A DNA stretch of 64,000 nt from Codonopsis lanceolata (GCA_013146195.2 CM028379.1:57175693-57239692); one strand, 5' to 3'; counted from the stretch's first letter, positions 11,122-23,079 are shown. A program made the numbers and translations. The notes: a model not told the origin generated them from the letters alone.

Positions 11122-12423
11122 TGATCGATGTTTTATTTATCTATTTCCTTGCAAGTGTACAAGACTATTATAGAATAGACTTGAAGCAAGGGTCGAACCC
11201 ACAGAGACAAGTGATCACTTCAATGCAATTATAGATAGCAAATTATTAACCTAAGGGGGTTTTTATGTTTAATTCTACTCTAATCTACTAGTTATAGATG
11301 TTTAACTAATTAGACAAGAATAATGTATATGAAGATCTTATGGTGAGTGGAAATCTAGGATTCGGGTTTCACTTATATCTCCTTTATGTTCAATTCATAA
11401 TAATGTCATTCAATGTCTTGGGTTCTGCTCACTAAAAATAGATATAGTCTGTTGAACAATTGGTTCAGCCTCCATCCCCGCAAAATTCATCCATTCCATA
11501 TCCTAAGCACAGGACCTACCATTCTGGCTGTCACCTAGATTTATGATCTATCTGTCACCTAGATCATGTAAGAACCTGGTCCTAACTTATCACTCTCGTG
11601 CATCGATAGGTCCAATTTATTGTGTTGGTGAGCCAAGTTGTACGACATATGCACTTGGTCATGCAGCTTATCCGCACCTCTAAGCCTTTATTATTTGCGA
11701 TTACATTCATTTGTTCAAAGCAAAATAATATAGGGATTGATAAACAACACAATCAACAAGCATTGAATAGACATATATATATATGAATCAAAACATAAAT
11801 TGATACAAGTTACCTCCCACCTCCTAGATTAGATGATTTAGTTCATCATAGACGATGAACAAACACATGGAGATGATGGAAGACATGATTTGATCTTCAA
11901 TACTTGAAATTACAAAACCTAACTATGTTATACAATCTAAAACTACCTAAAATCTATGTAAAGAGAGCTTCCATTGCCCTCCTTATGCTTAGGCTCGGCA
12001 TCCGACTTCTATATATACCGGAGTTGTGATTGGATCGAATGACCGTGTGAAAATCCGAAAAGGTCGTGATTCCCGCCTACCTTATGGCAGGTGGATACCT
12101 TGCGTCCGCAAGGTCTCCGCAAATGGGTGGCTTTTGATTCTTTGATTGCCGACTTTTGGTGGCCTCATACCTTACCTACCTTGCGGTCGCAGACCGAGGC
12201 ACCTTGCGCCCGCAAGGTGTCCGATTGCGCCTTTCTTGTTTCTTCCCTTTTCCCTTTCTTGTAATTTGCACTTAAAACCCCGGAGTTTTCGCATTTTCAC
12301 AACAATCCCGAAACTTACAAAACTCACCGAAAAACATATATTAGTACTCAAAAGACTCGTGAAATAGCATAATTTAAGTCATAGAAGTATATAAAATCGA
12401 CGTATAAAATACATCGACGATCA
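11122..12423 (-). mobile_element. Athila LTR, copy B (1302 bp)
   Basis: On the minus strand it starts TGATCGTCGATGTATTTTAT at 12423 and ends ATCGATCA at 11122, giving perfect TGAT...ATCA ends. Most of it aligns to LTR A, but the first third differs and carries palindromes of the ACCTTGCGNNCGCAAGGT type that LTR A lacks. It is the 5' LTR of the gag-containing element to its left. On the right, the next base (12424) is already gag sequence of a different, plus-strand element, so this Athila element appears to have inserted into that one. Confidence 0.85.
12097..12218. repeat. Second cluster of ACCTTGCGNNCGCAAGGT palindromes
   Basis: Perfect copies are at 12097-12114 (centre TC) and 12201-12218 (centre CC), and an imperfect one at 12178-12195. 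They sit in the U3-like part of LTR B. Confidence 0.85.
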
Positions 12424-13300
12424 CCACTGTCGCCAAGCCGTTTGAGGTAGCCCTTTCACTCGAGATCGAAATGCACTGTCTCGCACAAGTTAAAAGAATC
12501 ATATTCCCCGCAATTTGAGAAATATTTCTGGGAAGACGCGGTGTAAAATGATCGCTTAGATCATTCGAGGCAATGCATTCGAATTGTCACTGATATATAA
12601 AGCCTCTAAAGATGCGAGCATTCGAGGGGACTCTCCGTGGGAAGGCACAAGCATGGCTCTGAAGGGTCCCCCGCGGATTTATCTAAATGAAGTGTTACGA
12701 AAAGTTTCTAAAAGAATTTGGCACCGCTGCATCAACACCCAAGAACCTGGTCGATCTTTAAAATCAAACAAGGTGAAAAATGAGTCCTACGGCATAGCCT
12801 ATTTGAAGAGATTTAGTTCAGGAGATGCCTCACCAAGTGACCGCTACCAAATGACCCGCAGATAATATTCCTCGTTACTTCCAAACAACATGAAAGGCAG
12901 TGGCCACCGAAGATTAACAATGTCAGCTACGAACCCTAAGCCTCCAAAGCCGAGTCGCTGTGGAAGTTCCCACCTATTCTACTTTACTGAGATTGCTAGA
13001 GCAGATAAGAATAAAAACAAGGACAAGACCTCAGACAATCCTCGGCCACGCCACCGACTGTGGCCAGGCTGAGGGCAAAGAACAATCCGTAGAGAGAGGG
13101 GGATGAGAACATCTACTCCCTGCAAAGATTATTCAGTGGAAGACAATTTACCCCACGAACACTACGCTGGAGAAATCATGTTCCAAGTAGGAGATGCTCT
13201 CCCAGCTTCCCTCATTCGCTTTTGACCCCCAGCTCGCTTCATACCAGTGGACAACACGGCATCATGCGACTACCATCATGGTACCCAGCACACCACGTAG
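12424..13300 (+). pseudogene. Tat-type Ty3/gypsy gag, 5' truncated and frameshifted
   Basis: Broken frames resemble the gag of Tat-lineage elements: ALKGPPRIYLN with a preceding Trp-rich segment near 12640-12700, then SLKSNKVKNESYGIAYLKRF near 12755-12820, and further on NKDKTSDNPRPRHR near 13015-13060. The 5' end is lost at the junction with LTR B at 12424 and no 5' LTR is seen. The region was the RNA-binding structural protein of the element. It is non-functional here. Confidence 0.7.
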
Positions 13301-14140
13301 AATGCTTTGGTGTTAAAACGCGAAATACAGAAATTAATCAACGCAGACAAATTGGACCGCTTCAAGAAAGATCAGGGCGATGGGAACAATGCGAATAATG
13401 ACAGACAAGGAAGACCTCCAAGAGGAAAAGATGGCCAGGCCCCTCAGATTCGAGGAGTAGTCAATGTGATCCAGGAAGAGCTCCCATCTAGCACTCAAAT
13501 TGGGAAGTACATATATTCCCTCTCCAAGGCCGTGAATTCTCCAGCAGTACACCGAGCAGGGGAGCCCAATATCTTCCTTACTCGCAGTGAGTTAGCAAGC
13601 ATTCCTCTCGCCTCCTAGCAGCCATTGGTCATCTCCTGCCTGGTAAATGAATGGCAAGTCCATAGAGTTTTGCTTGATATTGGAGCATGCAGAGACATCA
13701 TGTATTATTCCTGCTTCAAAGAGTTAGAGTTAGCAGATGCCCGACTCAAACCTTATCTGGGAAAGCTGGAAGGATTCACCAACCATCAAGTGGGTGTCAA
13801 AGGCACCATCGAGCTCGAAGTTTTCATGGGTGACGGGGCACAAACCCGAACAGAGATGATCAGTTTTCTGGTGATCGATCTCAAGTCAGCATACAATTGC
13901 ATCCTGGGCGCGCCAGCCATGGCCGAATTTCAAATGATGACTTCTATACCTCACCAGAAGGCAAAGTTCTATACCGAGGATGGAGTGGGTATCTTGAATA
14001 GCAAACCCCAAGCAATGTTGGAATATGTCCGAGATTCCCAAAGGAAAAAACAGAAACTGATCGTGGACATTCCCGACTGCATCTATTACCGGCCTGTGAG
14101 AAAGAGATGCCCGATGCTACAACAACCCCTGTCCCTATAA
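13301..14140 (+). pseudogene. Tat-type gag C-terminus and aspartic protease
   Basis: The first frame (13307-13618) reads LKREIQKLINADKLDRFKK and QIRGVVNVIQ, the usual gag-protease linker of this lineage, and ends at a TAG. The frame resumes at 13625 with 171 codons containing the protease: VHRVLLDIGACRDIMYY holds the active-site Asp in a D-x-G-A context, followed by FLVIDLKSAYNCILGAP, the conserved flap-and-ILG region of retroviral-type proteases. The protease would process gag-pol. The protease part itself is open, but both sides are broken. Confidence 0.8.
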
Positions 14141-15560
14141 ACAATATTGAGATCGAACAAACTTCTCGAGTAGGATCTCCATGGAAACAGATGGCCTCAG
14201 ACATGCCCCATCCCCGCAAGACCTTCCTCGGGCACAAAGACCAAGCACCTGCCGACAAGATATTTAGATGGATACTCAAAACTCGGGATTGAGGTCGATA
14301 TTCCAGCCTCGAAGGCTTAGCCGAAGAAATAGTCATCAATCCTCGGCTTACCCCGAAGGTAAAATTAAAATCGGAAGTTCATGCCTCCTCGGGGCTCTGA
14401 AAGGCCGATCGAGCCATGTAAGAAAATAAGTCCTGATGTATTTAAATTACCGTCTGTGATACGCAGAATCAAATAAGACGTTGCACGTCAACGACTTGAA
14501 TGTTATCCAACATTCCACCTATTCAAGGAAATGAAGACATTCCCTCAGAAAAAGTACTACTATCCCAAGTAGAGATCAAAAAGCTTCTAAAGGCGATATC
14601 ATTGAAGAACCAATACCCTAATTCGGGTTAGCAAACGAGTGATGGTCAAGGCCAATGACAAGGGCGTAGATGTGGGTGTCGACTTCACGAGTCTCAACAA
14701 AGCTCGCCGAAAGATCAAGCATTCGTCAGCTTCGTATACATGCCAGACTCCATAACCGGGTTTGAAATGCTCGCCTTCGATGCATACTGTGATACCATCA
14801 GTCGATGAACGAGCAAGATAAATCGAAGACATCCTTCCGGGCCGCGGGAGGCCTTTACTATTACAAGATGATGCCATTCGGGCTGAAGAACGCAGGGGAA
14901 ACTTATCAGCGCATGGTTAACAAGGTCTTTGGTTTTCTGAAAGCAGAATACGAGCATACGGATTGATTACGTCATCAAACTAAAAGGCCACGATCACACT
15001 TCGACCGGGTAGAAACATTTGCCAATCTACGAAGTTATCAACATGAAATGACCTGTGGAAATGCGCTGTTCGAGGAAATTCATCTGTTCATGGTTAATCA
15101 ATGATGTAAGGAACCCTGAGAAGATCCGTGCCTTACTTGACATGGAACGCCCCTACCGCATCAAGCATATACAACCGTTGAAGCAGAGAATCATTGCCCC
15201 CTCAGCCGCTTCATCTCCCTGTCACCGGAGAAATGCCTCCCATTCTTCAAAGTCCTGCGCGGCAACAAAGGGTTCGAGTGGAATGTAGACTGCGCCAAAG
15301 CCTTCGAGCAGCTCAGGGAATATCTTGGCAAGCCACCCCTCCTTAGCAGCCCTGTACTCGGTGAGCCCTTGTATGTATATCTAGCGACTACGCACTGTGC
15401 CGTGGTCGCTGCTTTGGTTAGGGAAGAGTTAAACATCCAAAAACCCGTGGTACTATGTATCCAAGGCCCTCATCCCTGTTGAGGGTCGTTATTTTAATTT
15501 GCAGATATTAGCTTACTCGCTTATCACGCCTAAAAATTAAGGGCTTATTTTTCTCACATG
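14141..15560 (+). pseudogene. Tat-type reverse transcriptase, heavily decayed
   Basis: Recognisable pieces in several frames are GVDFTSLNKARRKIK near 14670-14715 and, near 14815-14950, KTSFRAAGGLYYYKMMPFG followed by LKNAGETYQRMVNKVFGF. These are the middle motifs of Ty3/gypsy RT. The region where the catalytic YVDD should be (about 14950-14975) is shifted and reads without the two aspartates. Later pieces near 15290-15440 resemble the RT connection. Indels and stops throughout mean no activity. Confidence 0.75.
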
Positions 15561-15574
15561 TAAGCATAGTATAC

Positions 15575-16154
15575 ATGCATCGAACCATCAAGCGCAAAAT
15601 TCTTCATAAGCCCGATTCATCGAGCAGACTACTCAACTGGGAAATTGAGCTCACCAAATTCCACATAGACTACCGGCCCAGGCGAGCAATCAAGGCTCAG
15701 GCATTGGCTGATTTTTTGGTAGAAACAAGCTTCACCCAGCAAGAAGAGCCTGAAACCCAACAGCCAGCAGAACCCGGGCAAGAGCAACTACCACAACCTC
15801 GACATGCCTATTGTTGGGATCTATATGTTGATGGAGCAGCGAGCAAAGTCGGGAGCGGTGCCGCATCCTTCTCATAGCTCCCACTGCTATGCACTGAGTT
15901 AGCACTTCGGTTTAAGTTCCCCGCCTCCAACAACGTCGCTGAGTACGAAGCAGTGATTGCCGGCCTCGAGCTTGTAGCGGATATAAGAGTTAAAAGGATC
16001 ACGGTGTACTCGGATTCACAATTGGTTGTGAACCAAGTCCAGGGGGAATACATGGTGCATCACCCCTCACTGGTCAGAAACTGCGAACTCGTCAAAGGAA
16101 TTTTGACAAAATTTCAAATTCAGGGAGATCATCAGAATTGATCGTGCTGACAAC
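15575..16154 (+). pseudogene. Tat-type RNase H
   Basis: The frame from 15575 includes LLNWEIELTKFHIDYRPR and LYVDGAASKVGSGAA (first catalytic Asp). A TAG at 15875-15877 interrupts it, then the same frame continues with NNVAEYEAVIAGLEL (Glu) and ITVYSDSQLVVNQV (Asp). The last conserved Asp is in the next frame at about 16148 (RADNMRADYLSK). The domain order RT, RNase H, integrase is normal for Ty3/gypsy. The catalytic residues remain although the frame is broken. Confidence 0.8.
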
Positions 16155-17516
16155 ATGCGGGCAGATTATTTGTCCAAGATCACTGAGGCAAACTTGGCAT
16201 TACTAAATCCTTCAGTGATGATAGAGCACTTGGAAACTCCCGTAATTGATAGACCGGTGATAATGGATATTGAGCCAGCGACCAGAAGTTGGATTGATGA
16301 TTATAAGGACTACATCGAGCAGGGGATCCTGCCCGCGGACAAAGTTAAGGCCACCACATTCAGAAGCCAGGCCTGTTGTTACTCGGTAGTAGGGGGAATC
16401 CTGTACAAGCGGTCTAAGGTCAGACCTATGCTTCGTTGTGTACCCCCAGAATTACCTGAAGGGGTTTTGTATGAAGTACACGAGGGAGAATGTGGCGGCC
16501 ACCTAGGCACTCACGCTCTAGCAGAGAGGGTGCAACGCTCAGGATACTACTGGATAACCCTCAGAAGGGATGCAGAGAAGTATGTTCACGAATGTGAAAA
16601 GTGCCAAAGATACGCGGACAGACCAAGGCTTCCATCCACCTTACAAACTCCGGTCGTTGCGGCCTGGCCCTTCGACATGTGGGGAATAGATATGATCGGC
16701 CTGTTCCCGCTAGCACAAGGCAAGTACAAATATGCAGTGGTCACCATCGATTACTTTACGAAGTGGATAGAAGCAAAGCTTCTGGCTAAAATCACAAAAG
16801 CAAATGTCATCAAGTTCGTCCATGATCAAGTATGGTGTAGATTCGGCCTTCCACGGGCAATCATATCTGACCACGACACCCAGTTCTCAGACAATGGACA
16901 AGCCAAAGTCGGAATGGACAAGCATTGGCATTCATCTGTAGCTTATCCCCAAGGGAATGGACAAGACGAAGTCGGAAACAAGCAGGTCTTACACGCGCTC
17001 AAGAGAAATTTAGAGGGGAGAGCTGGGAAATGGGCCGAAGAACTACCATCAGCTTTATGGGCAGTTAGAACTACTGTATGCGGCCCAACAGGCGAAACTC
17101 CATTTGCTCTCACTTACGGATCTGAGGCAATGATTCTGGTGGAAATGGCCTTGCCTAGCTATCGAGTCTCCCATTACAGCGAGCAGAACAACCAGCTTGC
17201 GCGGGCAATAGACCTTGATCTCCTGGAAGAAAGAAGACTGGATGTGTGACTCAGAATGGTCAACTATAAGCGGCGAGCAAAAGCTTATCATGACAAAAGG
17301 GTCTGGGGCAGAGCTTTCATGATTGGAGACTGGGTACTTAGAAAGATTGAGGTAACATGCCAACGAGCAGAATGGGGAAAGCTATCCCCTAATTGGGAAG
17401 GACCTTTTCAAGTTACTAGTATAATCAGAGAAGACACTTTCACGCTCCGGACTCGGGAAGGAAAAGACCTGAAGCATCTGTGGCATGCTGATCATTTAAA
17501 AAAGTACTACCCTTAA
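16155..17516 (+). pseudogene. Tat-type integrase, one in-frame stop
   Basis: Nearly complete. The zinc-binding HHCC region has HEGECGGHLGTH and, further on, CEKC. The catalytic core keeps all three acidic residues: Asp in WGIDMIGLF, Asp in AIISDHDTQF and Glu in NGQDEVGNK. A single TGA at 17247-17249 cuts the frame after LLEERRLDV. The same frame then continues from 17256 through YKRRAKAYHDKRVWGRAF and GPFQVTSI to the normal end LWHADHLKKYYP at 17516. A 364-codon first part plus an 86-codon tail is close to the usual length. It is the best-preserved part of the element. Confidence 0.88.
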
Positions 17517-18979
17517 GCCAGTCTTCAATATATGATCGGGCAGGACCCTCAGCCCGGTTGAAGGTCACTAATGATATTTAATAAAGGCAAGTTTTTATTA
17601 TGTGTTCATTCAGCTTTCGTTGGCATCTATCGATTGTTTACATTATGCTCGACAAAACTGCTTGCCTGACAAGCAACCAAGGCCAAGTCCGGTCAACCCT
17701 CAAACTCCCGAGTATTAGTGAACTTAATTTTTCCGTGGGTGAGATGTGGCCCCGCCTGGTTCACGTACTCGGATGCCCGCCACGCGGTAGGGGCCATGCC
17801 CATCAGATAGCGGCTAGCTACCTCGGGTTCCTATAGTGACCGAGCAACACTGCTAATCGTATATCTCTACACCCAGTTGATACACTGACAACTGTTTCGA
17901 ATTACCCACATCGAACAAGGGCCATGCCCGGTTGTTGGTCGCCACTTAGAGCTGGGCCATGCCCGCTAGGCAATCTTCTGAAGCTCACCCAAGGCGATAG
18001 GGGCCTTGTCCAGTCAAAAGCCTTGGCCTGTACCAAGCACTCAGAGCGGGAAACCACGATCTGTATGCCCGGGGGAAGCACCAGGTGACATCAGGCACAC
18101 AGACCGAACTCCTACCCGTAAGACATTAACCTTAAAAATATAATGATGTGTTCAACTTTATTATTTATGGGTTAATTTTTATACCATGTTGCATGATCAG
18201 TTCATCAGTTATTCTTGCTCGGTATATTTTTGGGGGCTACCTCGCATACAATTGTGTTGGTACTAATCAAGGGCAGGAAAACACAAGCAAAAAACTATCG
18301 AGCAGGGTGACAATAAATAGGAATGAGTACAGCTTGACATCAATCAAAAACCAGTGTTCAAAAAACCAAAAGAGATTGCAAACAAAGTTTGATAAGGCTC
18401 GAAGGCCGAACAAAGTACAACATTTAAACGTTCTCGAGAAGTATCTGGCTCGTGGTCGCAGCATTCTGGTGGGAGCTCGGTGGTGGGAGCCTCTAATTCT
18501 ACTTGAAGTGGGCGGCTTGATCTTGTACTTGACTTGGGGCTCCCTTCTGGCCTCTTAGCCTCTCGGCCTCTTAGCCTCGACCAAAGCTGCACACATTAAC
18601 AAATAAGGCCGAGCGAGGCGATGGCTCCATCCCAGCTCATGCATCATCAAGGCACCGATCCACTCGCCTCGTATAAGGCACCGGGTCGGCGGCGCCCATG
18701 GTAACCATCGTCACCATATCCACCATGAGCCTCCGCAAGCATATCGAGCACGCCCATATGATTGGTGCAACCATCGCCACCATAGTATGGGAATATTGCC
18801 ACCATGCCCGGAAGCCTCGCTAGCATACGCAAGATATGATTGGTGCCCACTGCATAGTATGGGAATATTGCCTTGCACACTTGGGAAGCGCCGCAGGCCG
18901 GGAAGCTTCAAGTCTTTACGATTCTGTTTTTGGCCGCCACCTATTCGGCGGCACGAAGGAGCATTGACTTCAGGGCCTT
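17517..18979 (+). mobile_element. Tat-type element, non-coding region after integrase
   Basis: No supported gene. It is GC-richer than the flanks of the element, with repeated GGCCATGCCC and CCCGG phrases (17755-18080), as in the LTR-like region at 22060-22830. Around 18750-18875 the phrase ending CATAGTATGGGAATATTGCC occurs twice about 70-80 bases apart, a small tandem duplication. The open frames here have no recognisable domains. Confidence 0.45.
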
Positions 18980-21312
18980 CGACCTTCTCTCGGCTTTTGG
19001 TCAGACCTCAGAAGGTCGCGGCCACACTTGGGATTTTCGTGGGCCACGAGGCGCCTTTCCTCGGCCGAGATTTCTTATCGACCTCAAGCTTTTTGGTCAC
19101 GGCCACACTCTCCTTCAAAGATTTATCGAGAGCAACCACCTGCTCGTTCTTACTTTTTACCAGTCCCGCCAGCTCGTCCCTCTCAGACTCAACCTTCTTC
19201 CGAGCGTCCCTCTCCTCAGTGTAGCGGTCATAAATGTTGGTGCAGGAGGAGGCAATCTGAAAGACAGTGAAAGCACAAACCGTGGTCAGCACAAGAAAAG
19301 TGAACAAAGGCTGTTAAAAAGAAAAAGACAATCGCGAACATACCTCGATCAAGTTGAACCCAACATGTCCGAGCAAGACATGTCCGGGAGTGTCGCGATC
19401 ATGGGTGATGTCCTCCTGCAGAAGCCTTTTCATGATACCCTTGCCAACTAAGCCGGCAGGGCTCCCACAAGTAGTTAAGTCAATGTGCCTGATGTTAGGG
19501 ACCTCCGACAGCCCGCTAACTATGGCCCGGGCAGCAGAGACGGTCGTCGGCATCTCGTAGTCGGGATTTAGCCACGGCTTCGATGACTCTCGGGCAGTGT
19601 GCTCAGAGCCCGTGCCCCGTGGACGGATAGATCGATCAGCTGGCAGGGACGGGTGCTTTTTTCTTTTCCCTGTTGCCTTTGCAGCCCTGGCGGCAGCTTC
19701 ATCAGCAGCAGGGGCGGGTGCATCGGCAGCAGGTGGAGGAGGGAGAGTCTGAATTGGTTTTTTGGGCGCTGGGGCTTTCTTGGCCGCTGGGCCAAAAGGG
19801 ACAGTTGGGACAGCCTATGGCGGCATACTCGCCAGAGCGGCCACCCTCCGGCTCTCCTCAGCCTCAAGTTTCTGAAGCTGCCTCAGAGTCATCATCGCTA
19901 CAAAAGGAAGAAAGGGAATCAGTACGACATTCATAAATAAATGTAGTTATTAAAGAAAAATAAAAAAGCGAGCAAAGTTTAAAAATTGACCAGGGGCAGC
20001 GGTATAGGCAGGGGTGCAGTCATGCCCAAGCCTACGACATTCTTAGCAGTCTTGGCGGAAATTCTGCCCGTGATGGTCACCCCAGTACACGTGGGCCTCT
20101 TCATCATCAAACGTACACAATGGTTCTACGCCCGGAAGGGCGACTCGGAGCACTCCGGCCAAGCGAAGGTTTTTTGGGTTGCAAGCCAGCTCCTTCCAGT
20201 CGAACAGGCTCACCTGGCTGATCTTCTTTTCCCAATCCATGACACAGCCCAAGGCGTCCCGAATAACGGCTAAACGAACAGAGTCCCCAGTAGTGAAGCT
20301 ACCGCGGGGAAGATTGGGCCTTGGGGACATTGATGCTCGCTTGGCTCATTGGCATTATTGGCCACCCTATCCTAGACTCGATCAGGATGGCTCTACTATC
20401 CCAAGCCTCAACCTTGCCCGGGACATCAGAAAGAATTCTAAGGAAACTCGAGTTGGACCACGTGTTGACCCGACCATAAGCGTAAACACTCAGAATAAAC
20501 AAACGCCGGAATATCTTAAGCGTGGGCTCTATTCGCAACAGCCGGCACGCCACAATGTACGCCATCAGGGCCCGTATAGTATTCAACACCAAATCACCGA
20601 GCATCACGCAGAATGCCTTTAGAAACTGAAGGAAGAAAGGATCAAGGGGTAAGCGCAGCCCCACCCGGAAAAAATCCGCGAAGAAGAGCAGCTTCCCGTC
20701 CTGCTCGCGCGGGAACTCTCCATCGACCAAAACTGCTCTCTCCGCGCGATAGTTACGAGGGTCTACCCCTAACGAAGCATACCAAGCGGAGAGTTTTTCA
20801 GGAGTATCCAAGGATGCCCAGTGAGCGGCGTAAAGGGTCTCGTTAGCGTCGGACATCCAGGTAGGTGTGGAAGCAGAAGTGGTAGCCTCGTTTACCGTAC
20901 GGGCGGCCCGCCTCCTTCTCAGCGCAATTGGGACGTTATCAGAATCCTCTTTCGCCGAATTGCAGGCTTCGTTGACGGCCAAAGTGTCCCCAGCACCGGG
21001 CAACATATCATTTCCGGCTCTCTCTCCGTTTGTCGGTTCCTCCCGATCGGGCAACTACGCATGGCCCTGCCCGCCGGTGGCCAAGCGGACTTGCTCCACT
21101 TCTCCTTCGGACAAGCCGTGACTGCTGGAAGAATCAGAAAGAGTAATCACGGGTACGCGAGCTCGTGCTGCTACGGCCTCACCGGCCACAGACTCGTCTC
21201 CCTCTTCGAATACAACGTCAAGGGAAGGGGACTTCTCGCTGCTCAGCGGATCGTTCTGCCCGCCGTAGCTGAAGGCCTCCCTGTCATTCTCCGAGAACTC
21301 TCCGTCAGACAT
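18980..21312 (-). pseudogene. Antisense accessory ORF of the Tat-type element ('putative gypsy-type transposon' domain)
   Basis: It runs opposite to gag-pol, between integrase and the 3' LTR. Reading starts at Met 21312 (MSDGEFSENDREAFSYGG), crosses one in-frame TAG at 21057-21055, and continues to 20299. The core has LYAAHWASLDTPEKLSAWY, FFRVGLRLPLDPFF and CRLLRIEPTLKIFRRLF, matching a domain found only in plant Tat/Retand-like elements. A frame change near 20300-20330 leads into 20330-20043. A likely intron (GT at 19989, TTTTGTAG ending at 19897) precedes a coiled-coil-like tail (19896-19000) with SERDELAGLVKSKNEQVVA. Function unknown. Antisense accessory ORFs are known for this lineage; the exon structure is my inference. 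Confidence 0.75.
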
Positions 21313-21373
21313 CTACACAGAGATCGAGGAAAAGCAATGGTCAGACTCTACCCGTGAAACAGAACAGTCATTA

Positions 21374-21468
21374 ATGAAGTTTACCCAGAAATTCAGAAGA
21401 TGATTCTCCTTGATCTCAACCTATGGTCTCCCCTAATCCTAATGAAGTTTACCCAGAAATTCAGAAGA
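21374..21468 (+). repeat. Short direct repeat, AATGAAGTTTACCCAGAAAT core
   Basis: A phrase of about 30 bases beginning AATGAAGTTTACCCAG occurs at 21374 and again at 21440, 66 bases apart. It lies in the predicted 5' intron of the antisense ORF. Confidence 0.75.
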
Positions 21469-21541
21469 TGAAGAAGAAACCCAGAAGTTCAAAAATGAAG
21501 AAACAAACAAACACAAAAAAGAATTGAAGTAGAGAACACTT

Positions 21542-21734
21542 ACTGTCAAGATTCTGGAAAAAGTCTTCCTCTGGAAAACACGGACTGAACATGGAGACAA
21601 TGGGGACGACACCGGTGACTGGAACGCTTCAAGAAGCCGGCGGCGAAAGATTTGCAGAGCTTCTCTCTCTTCTCTCTCTCTAGAAACTTCAGGAACGGTA
21701 AAGTTCAAATGGGAGAAGTTTTCGGCTTTTTATA
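21542..21734 (-). promoter_or_regulatory. TATA box and 5' splice donor of the antisense ORF
   Basis: The minus strand has CTATAAAAAGCCG at 21734-21722, a good TATA box. About 190 bases downstream is a donor GACA/GTAAGTG (GT at 21543-21542). The bases just before the ORF's ATG read CTGTGTAG/ATG. This suggests a transcript with an untranslated first exon spliced directly to the start codon. It is a sequence-based prediction only. Confidence 0.5.
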
Positions 21735-21949
21735 GTGAAACTCGGGGAATTTTTGGGGGCGTCGAAGAGAGAAGCTGAAGAGACAGCACACTGTCGCCAG
21801 ATCACACGCGCATTAAATGTGCCACCCCGAGAATCGTGCCCCCATCTTTTCGATCACCTTCTTGGCGGCTCACGCGCGCCCCATCCCATTCTCCTGAAGG
21901 CCCTCTTAGTGGAAGGCTTCTCTGATACGCTCCAGCTGGTTGCCAAGTG

Positions 21950-22830
21950 AAGTTCTAGAACGATCCACCACTACACTCAGCCCAATCATTATTTTCCGAA
22001 ATCGTCACAAGCGTTTGAGCCCGAACTTAGGGCAACGTCATAACACCCTGTTCACTCCCCGCCCCAAGCATGAATACTCGCCAGGCAGAGAGCCAGGGGC
22101 CACTGATATGCCCGGCCCAAGCCGGGTCACGTACCGGCCACGTGACCAAGTCTGCGTGCCATCCACATGCCTAAGTGTTAAGGGACTCGTCGATTAGGCG
22201 GACAGGGTGATGAAAGCACCAACAGCGAGCAATAAGGTTCTCGTCAAAATCTGGCCGTGCATTGGCCTTGCCTGTCCGACCAGGGGCCATGTCCGGGACC
22301 TGTGTTCGCCCCAATCCAACATACACCAAGTAATCGGGCAGAGCCCCTGCCCGATCTAGCCTATAGCGAGCAGGAAATGCCAGAAGGTTGTTCTCCAAGA
22401 AAAGTCAGAGGTTACCATATGTGGGCAGGACACTTGCCTTATCTGCTCCTACTATCTCGCGATCAGCCGCGTGTCACGCCTGAAATCCAGGGATTCTCTC
22501 CTTGCTGAATAAGGCAAGGAAATAGAATCCTAGCCGGATTCAACCACAAAGGGGCTTATAAATACTCCTCCACAAGCCATAACAAGGTACACACATACAC
22601 ACACACCCTCTTGAGCCTTGGTATTCTGTCGTATTACTTTCGCACCTGCATTCGATACTTACTATCACGCCGGAGGGGTTCCGCGAGGCCCTACCTTGCA
22701 CTTCCACTCAGGTTTTCTCTGTTCACAGCCAGGTTCAAGGGGGCATATATTCAAGCTCAGATATCTTACCCAGAGCACAGACGGCCCAAGCTGAGGATTT
22801 TGCCACATCATCTACCTATGCAATTACCTG
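21950..22830 (+). mobile_element. Tat-type 3' LTR-like region
   Basis: It has promoter-like structure: TATA box CTTATAAATAC at 22555-22565, then CACACACACACC, then near 22660-22700 CACGCCGGAGGGGTTCCGCG, reminiscent of the R/U5 part of Tat-lineage LTRs. The phrase CTTGCCTGTCCGACCAGGGG at 22266-22285 recurs in opposite orientation near 63855-63880. I cannot fix the exact TG and CA ends, and there is no 5' LTR in the window to compare. Confidence 0.5.
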
Positions 22831-23079
22831 CAATCCTCATCACCAAATTTTACATAGCCACACCAAATTGGGATTTAGGTCAATTTTCTTATCTTTTTAA
22901 TGTTTGTCGTGGCTTGAGGGAAAACTAGGGGAAAATGTAGAATATGGAATTTATGCAAAATTACATTAAGGGGAAAAGCATATTTGGTAGATACTTTAGG
23001 GGAGAATTTGTATTTTGGTGTCTAATTTCGATGGGGGTGAAAATGCGATTAGCTCCCAAAATTACACACTAAGTCTCAC
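22831..23079. other. Intergenic, nothing recognised
   Basis: AT-rich sequence with no convincing coding or repeat structure apart from its transition into the repeat that starts near 23080. Confidence 0.4.

Noticed and set aside
18148..20622. Several plus-strand frames opposite the antisense accessory ORF
   Set aside because: They are shadows of the GC-rich minus-strand coding sequence, which carries the recognisable domain.
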